Of a stretch of DNA of 20,084 nucleotides, positions 1 through 5,935 are shown in pieces. The stretch comes from a virus. Both the position numbers and the translations under genes were made by a program. Location: the IMG/VR virus record IMGVR_UViG_3300004279_000026, positions 1-20,084 of that record, one strand, 5' to 3'. How positions within the stretch are numbered: the stretch's first letter is position 1; each line of letters opens with the position of its first letter. The notes beneath the pieces were generated by a model. The model was not told the DNA's origin, made no database searches, and worked only from the letters and a program-made list of their open reading frames with translations.

Positions 1-432
1 GCAGGAGGATCTGCGGATGTTCTTGGAGGTGACACTGTAAATTGGGGTACGGAATTAACCACAGCATCGGATCATTTAGGTAATTTAACCATAATGAGTG
101 ATTGCAAAGTTAAAGCTATAGCTGTCAAGTGGTCAAGTACAGTAGGTATGACTACTGTAAATAATAACGCCACCGTTTCTTTTAAGTTTTCTAAAGCTGC
201 TAATCCTAACTTGAATGTGGTATCAGCAAGTACATGGACAACCGTTGGTTCAATTGCAAAACAATGGAGAACCTCTGACGGAGACTATCCTGGGTTTATT
301 GAAGATGTTAGCGCGTTAAACCTAACATACGAAAAAGGAAATTTATTAGCATTTACCGCATCTACATCCACTGGATTTTCAAATACAGGGGAAGATGTTG
401 AAGTTACTTTAATATTAGAAGGAACAGACTAA
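1..432 (+). CDS. C-terminal end of a virion structural or fibre-like protein (5' truncated)
   Basis: The reading frame is open from base 1, so the ATG at 94 is internal rather than the true start; 143 codons are visible before a TAA. The fragment is rich in Thr, Ser, Asn, Val and Gly with alternating hydrophobic residues, as in a beta-rich domain, and ends in VEVTLILEGTD. It has no membrane segment and few charged residues. This composition fits the distal domain of a phage fibre, appendage or other exposed structural protein, but no family is recognised. Its position, just before a short non-coding gap and the chaperonin genes, suggests it closes an upstream structural transcription unit. 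Function is inferred from composition and context only. Confidence 0.6.
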   Translation, partial: AGGSADVLGGDTVNWGTELTTASDHLGNLTIMSDCKVKAIAVKWSSTVGMTTVNNNATVSFKFSKAANPNLNVVSASTWTTVGSIAKQWRTSDGDYPGFIEDVSALNLTYEKGNLLAFTASTSTGFSNTGEDVEVTLILEGTD

Positions 433-437
433 AAAAA

Positions 438-453
438 TAACCCTGCCGGGTTA
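438..453. other. Small hairpin in the gap before groEL
   Basis: TAACCC and GGGTTA form a 6-bp perfect stem around the loop TGCC. On the + strand no T-run follows, so it is a poor intrinsic terminator for the upstream gene. Read on the - strand it is followed by seven T's, but no - strand gene exists here. It may be a weak pause, an mRNA 3'-end stabiliser, or chance. Confidence 0.3.
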
Positions 454-460
454 AAGGCAA

Positions 461-484
461 ATTAAATAAAATTAAATAAAATAC
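461..484 (+). promoter_or_regulatory. A/T-only leader of groEL with a 10-bp tandem repeat
   Basis: ATTAAATAAA occurs twice in direct tandem (461-470, 471-480), followed by ATAC and the groEL ATG at 485. There is no Shine-Dalgarno sequence. A/T-rich unstructured leaders favour initiation in Bacteroidota, so this is probably a translation-enhancing leader. I see no convincing flavobacterial promoter (TAnnTTTG) in the gap. Confidence 0.4.
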
Positions 485-2041
485 ATGGAAACAAACAATC
501 CAAGCGATATAGTGAAGACACTGACATTCGGTGAACCCGCTAGAAATGAAATAATGCAAGGTGTTGATAAATTAGCAAGCGCAGTGAGGTCCACTTTAGG
601 AGCCTCGGGAAAATGCGTAATATATGAAGATGCCTTGGGTAGACCGGTAATTACAAAAGATGGAGTAACCGTTGCGGAAAGCGTAGTCTTATTACATCCG
701 GTTGAAAACATAGGAGCGACATTAATAAAGGAAGCCGCTAGCAATACAGTAAGAGAAGCTGGTGACGGTACTACGACGGCTACCGTGCTAGCTGATTCTT
801 TGTTAAAAATAGCTAACGAAAGTTTAAATGAAGAAAAAGTTAGAGGTATTAAAGAGGGCATTATTAGTGGTGCTGACAAAGTTAAGATATATCTTGATAA
901 GTCCAGTACTCCAGTTGAAGGTGAAATGCTTAAAAATGTTGCTATTATTAGCTGCAACAACGACGAAGAACTTGGAACCAAAATTGGAGAAGCTTACGAA
1001 AAAGTTGGAAGCAATGGAGTCGTATTGATGGAGGAGTCTGAAACGAACGAAACTTACGTGGAATTCGTTGAAGGAGTGCAATTTGATTCAAAATTAAAAT
1101 CAATACATTTAGCAACAGACAAAGACAAGAGATCTGCCGTTTTAGATAACCCCTACGTGCTTATTGTGTCCTCTCCTATTCCTAATATAAGAAGAATACA
1201 AAACGTCTTAGAACACGTTATAAAGAACAAAAGAAGTTTATTGATAGTTTCAGAAGTAGAGCAGCAGCCTTTAGCTACTTTAATATCAAATAAAGTAAAA
1301 GGTAATATTAAGGTAAACATTATAGATACACCTGGTTTTGGACCAACAAGGCAAGATACTATAGAAGACCTAGCTATATTGACAAATGCTACTATAATAG
1401 ATGAATCACTTGGAGATGACTTAGATTTAATAGACCCTAATGTATTAGGTGAAGCAGTTAAATCAGTTACTGATGAAAAAGGTACAGTGCTGCAGGTTGA
1501 AACAAATGGAGATATTTTAAATGAAAGAATATCTTTTGTTGAAGATAAGATTGCAGATGAAACTAATCCTTTCTTTAGAAAAAAGCTAGAACAAAGATTA
1601 TCTATGCTAACTGGTAAAGTTGGTATTATAAGAGTTGGAGCTGATTCCAAAGTTGAATTAAAAGAAAAGAAAGATAGAGTTGAAGATGCCATTCATGCGA
1701 CAAAAGCCGCTTATAAGGAAGGTATAGTTGCTGGCGGTGGAATTGCTTTATTAAATGCTTCGCAGAAAATTAAACCCACTAACAAAGGTGAAGAGATATT
1801 GTTAAAAGCAATCAAAGCACCTTACTACACTATATTAGACAATGCTGGTATTGTAGAGATCAAAAAGCTTACTATTAAAAATAGAGGTATTGATGTTAAG
1901 ACCGGCAAAGAAGTTAATATGATTAAAGCAGGTATTATAGATCCGGTTTTGGTTACAAAATCGGCGCTAAAAAATGCGGTAAGTGTTGTAACAACAATAA
2001 TATCCGCGGACTGTGTAATTAGTAATAAAAGATTAGCATAA
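485..2041 (+). CDS. groEL: Phage-encoded 60-kDa chaperonin (GroEL-like)
   Basis: ATP-driven protein-folding ring subunit, here likely folding phage virion proteins in the host cytoplasm. The 518-residue protein aligns with GroEL along its length: K58-D59 in ITKDGVTVAE, the nucleotide loop GDGTTT at 93-98, the hydrolytic Asp D401 in RVEDAIHATKAA, the AGGG turn at 416-419, and D486 in IIDP. It is about 30 residues shorter than E. coli GroEL; it lacks the C-terminal GGM repeats, ending in NKRLA, and has a shortened C-terminal equatorial part. The phosphate-loop Pro of LGPKG is replaced (LGASG, 38-42). The apical segment at 199-210 is strongly diverged from the bacterial FDRGYLSPYF motif. The stop overlaps the next start (TAATG), so it is co-translated with the GroES gene. 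Divergence and phage neighbours argue against bacterial contamination. Confidence 0.96.
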   Translation: METNNPSDIVKTLTFGEPARNEIMQGVDKLASAVRSTLGASGKCVIYEDALGRPVITKDGVTVAESVVLLHPVENIGATLIKEAASNTVREAGDGTTTATVLADSLLKIANESLNEEKVRGIKEGIISGADKVKIYLDKSSTPVEGEMLKNVAIISCNNDEELGTKIGEAYEKVGSNGVVLMEESETNETYVEFVEGVQFDSKLKSIHLATDKDKRSAVLDNPYVLIVSSPIPNIRRIQNVLEHVIKNKRSLLIVSEVEQQPLATLISNKVKGNIKVNIIDTPGFGPTRQDTIEDLAILTNATIIDESLGDDLDLIDPNVLGEAVKSVTDEKGTVLQVETNGDILNERISFVEDKIADETNPFFRKKLEQRLSMLTGKVGIIRVGADSKVELKEKKDRVEDAIHATKAAYKEGIVAGGGIALLNASQKIKPTNKGEEILLKAIKAPYYTILDNAGIVEIKKLTIKNRGIDVKTGKEVNMIKAGIIDPVLVTKSALKNAVSVVTTIISADCVISNKRLA

Positions 2042-2298
2042 TGAAAGCAATTAATTATTACTTAATAGTAGAAAAAATAAAAGAGGCTCCGAAGAAAGTA
2101 GGAGGCTTAGAGCTCACTGAAAAACAAAACAAAGATATTAGATACCTAAAAGCTAAAGTAATTAGTGTTGGTGATCAAGTACCTGTAATAGCTAAAGATG
2201 ATGTGGTTTGGTATGATAAACACGCAGGGCACGGTATAGAGTGGGACGATAAATTTTACTTAGTTTTAAAAGCTCCCGATATAGTTCTTATAGAATGA
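2041..2298 (+). CDS. groES: Phage-encoded 10-kDa co-chaperonin (GroES-like)
   Basis: Lid subunit that should cap the GroEL-like ring encoded just upstream. The 85 residues follow the GroES plan: N-terminal strand YYLIVEKIKE, a mobile loop at about 14-35 with GGLEL (21-25) where E. coli has GGIVL, then KAKVISVG, KDDVVWYDKHAG and a closing strand ending in APDIVLIE. It is about 12 residues shorter than E. coli GroES; the missing part is the roof hairpin between VISVG and the KDD strand, so the dome would be more open. The Val-to-Glu change in the loop tripeptide may match the altered apical surface of its partner. The start overlaps the groEL stop by one base, and its own stop overlaps the next gene (ATGA). 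Confidence 0.9.
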   Translation: MKAINYYLIVEKIKEAPKKVGGLELTEKQNKDIRYLKAKVISVGDQVPVIAKDDVVWYDKHAGHGIEWDDKFYLVLKAPDIVLIE

Positions 2299-2735
2299 TA
2301 TTTACTAGCCAAGATTTAAGAGATATGAATTTGTTTAAGTATTATAGGCTTGTTAGAAGATGGGCTTGTAAAACTTATGATCTTAAAGATGCTGATTTAG
2401 AGTTGCTGATATATTTAGATTGTAAAAAACTTTTTACTAGGAATGATTTTATTAATGGTACTTATACTTATAGTTGGGATAAAAATCGCTGGGAGCGATT
2501 AAGAAGAGATGGTTGGATTGATGTTTTTAAAGAACGGAATAGAACAACCTCAAAGTATGCTGCTTATAAAGTATCACTAAAGTGTAGTCAATTAATAATG
2601 CGAATATATAGAATATTATTAGGACAAGAAGATTTACCGGTTTCACGTAATAGTAAATTTTACAAAAACAAAACATATACTGATAAAGTTTATAATAAAG
2701 CTATTGATGATATGATAAACGACAGCGAAAGATAA
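2295..2735 (+). CDS. Small winged-helix-like protein of unknown function
   Basis: A 146-residue basic protein. Residues of about 30-80 read as a helix-turn-helix with wing: DLELLIYLDCKKLFTRNDF, then a segment containing YSWDKNRWERLRRDGWIDVF, then a basic hairpin and YKVSLKCSQLIMRIYRILLG. This resembles MarR-type winged helices found as small accessory proteins in flavobacterial phages, but no DNA target or partner is visible. No signal peptide or membrane segment. It starts inside the groES stop (ATGA), so it belongs to the same transcript. It could be a transcription regulator or a small virion-associated protein; the fold is inferred by eye. Confidence 0.7.
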   Translation: MIFTSQDLRDMNLFKYYRLVRRWACKTYDLKDADLELLIYLDCKKLFTRNDFINGTYTYSWDKNRWERLRRDGWIDVFKERNRTTSKYAAYKVSLKCSQLIMRIYRILLGQEDLPVSRNSKFYKNKTYTDKVYNKAIDDMINDSER

Positions 2736-3085
2736 TGGGATTTAGATTAAAAGAATTTTCAGACCTTGTAGGTATAGATAAAGAAACATCCTCTTACAAC
2801 ACTCCGGTGTTTAAAAAAGAACTAGAGGGAGGCATACTAGCTGAGGCTAATAATGACGGCACTATATTTATAGACAAAGCATTAAAAGGTAAGGCTAAGG
2901 AGGACGCTATTAAACATGAACAAGTTCATTTAGACCAGATGGCTCAAGGTAAGTTGCAGTATGATAACAATACGGTAACATGGAAAAAAGACACCAAATC
3001 CCCCGCTAGAGTATACAAAAGAGATCAAATGAACGAAGGGGCAGAAAATCTGCCTTGGGAAAAAGAAGCATACGAAAATTCATAA
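2735..3085 (+). CDS. Small zincin-like protein with HExxH motif
   Basis: A 116-residue protein with HEQVH at 61-65, the HExxH signature of zinc metallopeptidases, preceded by a helix (KGKAKEDAIK) and followed by LDQMAQGKLQYDNN. A conserved-looking end, NLPWEKEAYE (105-114), offers E109 or E111 as the third zinc ligand, as in gluzincin-type folds. No signal peptide. The size is minimal, so it may be a stripped-down phage zincin whose substrate is unknown; processing of capsid, cargo or host proteins is speculative. The start overlaps the preceding stop by one base (TAATG). An inactive zinc-binding structural role is an alternative. Confidence 0.65.
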   Translation: MGFRLKEFSDLVGIDKETSSYNTPVFKKELEGGILAEANNDGTIFIDKALKGKAKEDAIKHEQVHLDQMAQGKLQYDNNTVTWKKDTKSPARVYKRDQMNEGAENLPWEKEAYENS

Positions 3086-3087
3086 AA

Positions 3088-3453
3088 ATGGGATATAAAG
3101 CAAAATCAATAACAAGCAAAGCGTCAAGCGCTTGCAAAATGAATATGGCTCTTATAAAAGGAGAGGCTAAAATTGGAGCAGTCAAGAAAGCTGGCATAGG
3201 TGATTTACAAGCAGAATTTGACGCAGGGAGACAATCAGGAGAGTCTTCTCCAGCTGAAATGAGAAGCTCCCCAGCTAAATTACCAATTGCAGCTATAGCG
3301 AAAGCGGCTCCTATGATATTAGGTGCTTTAGGCGGAGGTAAAAAAGGCGGCGGCGGCGGCGGCGGCACAAAAGTAGTTGTTAATAACTCAGCTGATGCAA
3401 ATGCAAGTTCAGAAAGTAATAGCCAAGCAGCAAACGCAATAGACCCTAAATAA
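3088..3453 (+). CDS. Small basic low-complexity protein with poly-Gly tract
   Basis: I choose the ATG at 3088, two bases after the preceding stop, over an upstream TTG at 3055 that would overlap that gene; this gives 121 residues. Seen: a basic N-terminus (MGYKAKSITSKASSACKMN), a SPAE/SPAK region at about residues 55-65, a short hydrophobic stretch KLPIAAIAKAAPMILGALGG, seven consecutive Gly residues (87-93), and a Ser/Asn/Ala-rich tail. The SPAK motif recurs in neighbouring proteins. It is not recognised as an enzyme. The hydrophobic stretch is short for a membrane anchor but might be an amphipathic helix. A virion cargo or capsid-interior role is a guess from composition and neighbours. Confidence 0.7.
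   Translation: MGYKAKSITSKASSACKMNMALIKGEAKIGAVKKAGIGDLQAEFDAGRQSGESSPAEMRSSPAKLPIAAIAKAAPMILGALGGGKKGGGGGGGTKVVVNNSADANASSESNSQAANAIDPK
3346..3366 (+). repeat. GGC microsatellite, 7 copies
   Basis: Seven perfect tandem GGC triplets in frame with the 3088 gene, encoding Gly 87-93. It stands out in an AT-rich genome that elsewhere uses GGT and GGA for Gly. Such a tract can expand or contract by slippage without breaking the frame. Confidence 0.9.
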
Positions 3454-3466
3454 TAAAACATAAGAC

Positions 3467-4603
3467 ATGAGCAAACCAATAACTAGCAGAGTAAAAAGAT
3501 CACCTCTTTTTAAATATTCCCCTTTAAAGCAAGACACGCCAGCGACTGCTGGTGGAAGTGAAGCAGGGGGAACAACAACTAAAAATGTTGACTCTGAGGT
3601 AACTGAAAAAAAGAGAAACTACGCAAAAGACGAGCAGGTGTGTTCCGCAGAATACAAAGCTAAAACCGGTAAAGGTGGACCCGGAAGTAAAGAATGTCAA
3701 GAGTGGAAAGACACTTCACCTGAGCAAAAGAAAAAAGCAGAAACTACAACTACTGAAACATGCCCACCAGGTTCAACAGGTACTCCGCCTAATTGCACAG
3801 TGGAAACTAAAGAAGATGACTTAGATTATGAGGGCACTTTACAAACAGCTAAGCATGGTAGAGTTTTAGAGCCTTGGCAAATAAATCGTTTAAAAAGAGG
3901 GACTAGAAAAGCTACAAATGAAAGAGACCAGGCTGCTAGAAGACTGGATAGAAATAAAGGTGTTACTTTTAAAGACGGTAAATATGTATTAAACGACAAT
4001 GCAACCGCCAAGGAGAGACGTAAGTTTAATAAGCAAAATGATCGATTTATAGATGCCGACAATACAGCAAAAAATCAAACATTAGCAAGGGAGTCTGGTA
4101 GACTAGCTGGAGAAGAGTATTACAAAGGGGATAGAGATAGAGGTTTAGGTGAACAATCAGATCCTGAACAAAAAGCTCAATTCAAAAGAGATGCTATAAA
4201 AAAGAATAAAGCAGAGAAAGCCGCGGCCGCTGCAGCAGCAAAAGCAGCAAAAGATAAAGCTGAACTCGATGCTGCTAAAAAGGTAGCAGATGAAGAAAAC
4301 GAACAAAAAGAAGCAGATGCTAACGGCGTAACTACAGGACAATCTAATAGTGAGGTAGGTATTGATGTTGCCCCTATAAGTTTAGGAGGCGGGTTTGGTT
4401 CTGGTTTGGATTTATATAAACAATCCAGTTATACTCCCTTAGTAATGACTAAAAAGGGTTATAGTATGAAAGCTAAAAGTCCCGCAACTAAAAAACTGCA
4501 AGGCGCTCAAAATACGCTGCCTCCTCATTTGCAAGCGGCTATTAAAGGAGCTCCGGGTAAAATGAAAAGTGCTTTAAAGAAAGGCTACTTTAAAAATAAA
4601 TAA
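3467..4603 (+). CDS. Low-complexity Lys/Ala-rich protein with SPLK and LPPHLQ motifs
   Basis: A 378-residue, mostly disordered-looking protein. The N-terminus carries KRSPLFKYSPLKQDTP; residues of about 60-115 hold four Cys in spaced positions (including TCPPGSTGTPPNC); the middle is highly charged; a segment near 245-280 is an Ala/Lys-rich helix with an eight-Ala block broken by one Lys. The C-terminus has KAKSPATKK, then LPPHLQAAIKGAPGKMK and a basic end. I recall similar C-terminal LPPHLQ/SPAK patterns in uncharacterised aquatic phage proteins. No catalytic motif, signal peptide or membrane helix. Candidate roles are internal virion (cargo) protein or scaffold-like factor; unproven. Confidence 0.7.
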   Translation: MSKPITSRVKRSPLFKYSPLKQDTPATAGGSEAGGTTTKNVDSEVTEKKRNYAKDEQVCSAEYKAKTGKGGPGSKECQEWKDTSPEQKKKAETTTTETCPPGSTGTPPNCTVETKEDDLDYEGTLQTAKHGRVLEPWQINRLKRGTRKATNERDQAARRLDRNKGVTFKDGKYVLNDNATAKERRKFNKQNDRFIDADNTAKNQTLARESGRLAGEEYYKGDRDRGLGEQSDPEQKAQFKRDAIKKNKAEKAAAAAAAKAAKDKAELDAAKKVADEENEQKEADANGVTTGQSNSEVGIDVAPISLGGGFGSGLDLYKQSSYTPLVMTKKGYSMKAKSPATKKLQGAQNTLPPHLQAAIKGAPGKMKSALKKGYFKNK

Positions 4604-4605
4604 TT

Positions 4606-4899
4606 ATGGCTTACACGCAACCTGAGGAATCTTCAGCAATAAAAAAGCTTAGGAAAACAACTAAAGGAAAAGGTAGACACTTTTTAACCGCAAAGGAAGG
4701 AGCTGGTATGACAGCAGCTGGACGTAAAGCCTACAATAAAAAAACAGGCGGGAATCTTAAAGCGCCCCAGCCAGGAGGAGGGTCAAGGCGTACTTCGTAT
4801 TGCGCTAGGTCTAAGGGCCAAATGAAAATGCACGGTATTAATTGCAGTAAAACTCCGGATAAAAGGATTTGTGCTGCGCGAAGACGATGGAAATGTTAG
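4606..4899 (+). CDS. Small basic Cys-containing protein (DUF6321-like)
   Basis: A 97-residue, strongly basic protein. The middle has LTAKEGAGMTAAGRKAYNKK, then a Gly-rich linker, then RRTSYCARSKGQMKMHGINC and a terminal RRRWKC. The layout 'TAAG.KAY ... YCARS.G.MK ... RRRW.C' matches, from memory, the DUF6321 group of small phage proteins of unknown function. Four Cys in the last third could bind a metal. It starts two bases after the previous stop and is overlapped at its end by a tiny membrane-protein gene. DNA or RNA binding is plausible from charge but not demonstrated. Confidence 0.75.
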   Translation: MAYTQPEESSAIKKLRKTTKGKGRHFLTAKEGAGMTAAGRKAYNKKTGGNLKAPQPGGGSRRTSYCARSKGQMKMHGINCSKTPDKRICAARRRWKC

Positions 4900-5021
4900 A
4901 ACACTTAACTGGAGCATGTGGCGAAGCGCATATAAACATATATCACATTGGTATATTAACTTTAATAATTTTAACTTATGGAACCAAAAGGATTAGGAGA
5001 CTCTATAGAAAATTTCACTAA
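4887..5021 (+). CDS. Tiny single-pass membrane protein
   Basis: A 44-codon frame ending in TAA: MEMLEHLTGACGEAHINIYH, then a hydrophobic segment GILTLIILTYGT and a basic end KRIRRLYRKFH. The shape (short outside part with CGEAH, one membrane span, positive-inside tail) is what a small phage membrane protein looks like. It overlaps the upstream gene by 13 bases; starting at the second Met (4893) reduces this to 7. It overlaps the following 48-codon gene by 44 bases in another frame. Its place upstream of the holin makes a lysis accessory role possible, but that is inference. Confidence 0.55.
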   Translation: MEMLEHLTGACGEAHINIYHIGILTLIILTYGTKRIRRLYRKFH

Positions 5022-5124
5022 AGCTACAGGTATAAAAAAATTAGCAGATACAATACCTGGAGGGTGTGGCTGCAAAAAAAGAAAAGAAACATTAAATAAA
5101 TATTTCCCATATAAAAATAAATAA
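4978..5124 (+). CDS. Tiny Cys-rich phage protein (GLGD...CGCKKR)
   Basis: A 48-codon frame: MEPKGLGDSIENFTKATGIK, then KLADTIPGGCGCKKRKETLN and an aromatic end KYFPYKNK. The pattern of GLGDSIE, TKATGIKK, CGCKKR and N-x-x-FPY is one I recall from many short marine and Bacteroidota phage proteins of unknown function, which supports it as a real gene despite its size. The CxC pair and Lys/Arg cluster could bind metal or nucleic acid. It ends one base before the next ATG (5126), the tight spacing typical of this operon. Confidence 0.75.
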   Translation: MEPKGLGDSIENFTKATGIKKLADTIPGGCGCKKRKETLNKYFPYKNK

Positions 5125-5125
5125 G

Positions 5126-5935
5126 ATGGCATATAAACAAAAAGGCTGCAGTCCTATAACCGCAAAAATTAAAAGAACAACCCAAGGGGGTATGGTAACA
5201 CAACCTATATTAAACATGGGTGCTCCTGTTAAAATGAAAATGTCCTCACCTGCTAAAGATAGATATGACGGGCAATCCATTAAAAAAGGAGAAGATGGAC
5301 TAGGCTCAATAGGTGGAAATAAGAAAGCTAACAATGCCATGCAAGCTATCCCTTCGGATGATCTTTCTATGACTCCTTATTCAGTAAAAAAAGAGTACGC
5401 CAACTTTGTTGAACAAAATCCTAAGGTTAAGAAAACCGGCGTGATACACGGGCCAAAAGTTAGTTACGATATGGCTTATGAGAAAGCTAAGAAAACTAAA
5501 AGGTATGCGGGTGTGTCAAAAGCTGATTATATAAAGGAAGCGAAAAGACAAACAAAATCTTTTACTGAAACAGGAAACTGGGATGCCAAGCCGAAAAAAA
5601 GGGAAAAGGTAGCGGCTGTTTCAACGATTAAGTCCAAAGGTATTGAGCCATTGACTAAAGAAATAAAAATCGAAACAAAAATAGGAACCTCCGCTATAAA
5701 GCCTGAAGGTAAAAAAGTAGAGCCATCAAAAAAAGATGTTCGTAAAGCGGTAAGAAATACTAAGTCAGCTGATAGAAAAGATCAGAGAGCAGCTAGGGTT
5801 AGACAAAAAGGTATTGATGCCCTTGCTAGCGGTGACACAAAGAAAGCTTTAAGATTAAAAAGAAGAGAAGCTAGAATTAATAAAAGAGCCGCAGGAAAAA
5901 GAAAAAAAGCATCAGAGGCTATTAAATCTAAATAA
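5126..5935 (+). CDS. Large basic low-complexity protein with SPAK motifs
   Basis: A 269-residue protein with high Lys/Arg content. The N-terminus reads MAYKQKGCSPITAKIKRTTQ, followed by KMKMSSPAKDRYDGQ at about 32-46; the middle has a DMAYEKAKKTKRYAG helix; the last 70 residues are an Arg/Lys-rich helix with KKDVRKAVRNTKSADRKDQR and end in RKKASEAIKSK. No membrane helix and no enzyme motif. The CSPIT and SSPAK elements echo those in the genes at 3088 and 3467, suggesting a common partner or common location such as the capsid interior. The very basic tail could contact DNA. The stop overlaps the holin start (TAATG). Confidence 0.7.
   Translation: MAYKQKGCSPITAKIKRTTQGGMVTQPILNMGAPVKMKMSSPAKDRYDGQSIKKGEDGLGSIGGNKKANNAMQAIPSDDLSMTPYSVKKEYANFVEQNPKVKKTGVIHGPKVSYDMAYEKAKKTKRYAGVSKADYIKEAKRQTKSFTETGNWDAKPKKREKVAAVSTIKSKGIEPLTKEIKIETKIGTSAIKPEGKKVEPSKKDVRKAVRNTKSADRKDQRAARVRQKGIDALASGDTKKALRLKRREARINKRAAGKRKKASEAIKSK

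Noticed and set aside
438-453. Hairpin as a + strand intrinsic terminator
   Set aside because: Only 6 bp and no following T-run on the + strand; kept only as a low-confidence structure.
472-981. 169-codon open frame antisense to groEL (and a 179-codon one at 1153-1692)
   Set aside because: Hydrophobic, Ser/Leu-rich translation typical of the complement of a coding strand; no leader, no neighbours on that strand, and groEL is certain on the + strand.
485-2298. Chaperonin genes as host contamination or a bacterial island
   Set aside because: Diverged apical domain, missing GGM tail, reversed order, one-base overlaps into phage-type small genes, and base composition like the neighbours.
3055-3453. 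TTG start for the poly-Gly gene
   Set aside because: It would overlap the HExxH gene by 31 bases; the ATG at 3088, two bases after that gene's stop, fits the spacing used elsewhere.
3006-3479. 157-codon - strand frame with poly-Pro
   Set aside because: The Pro run is just the complement of the GGC repeat, and the frame spans three well-placed + strand genes.
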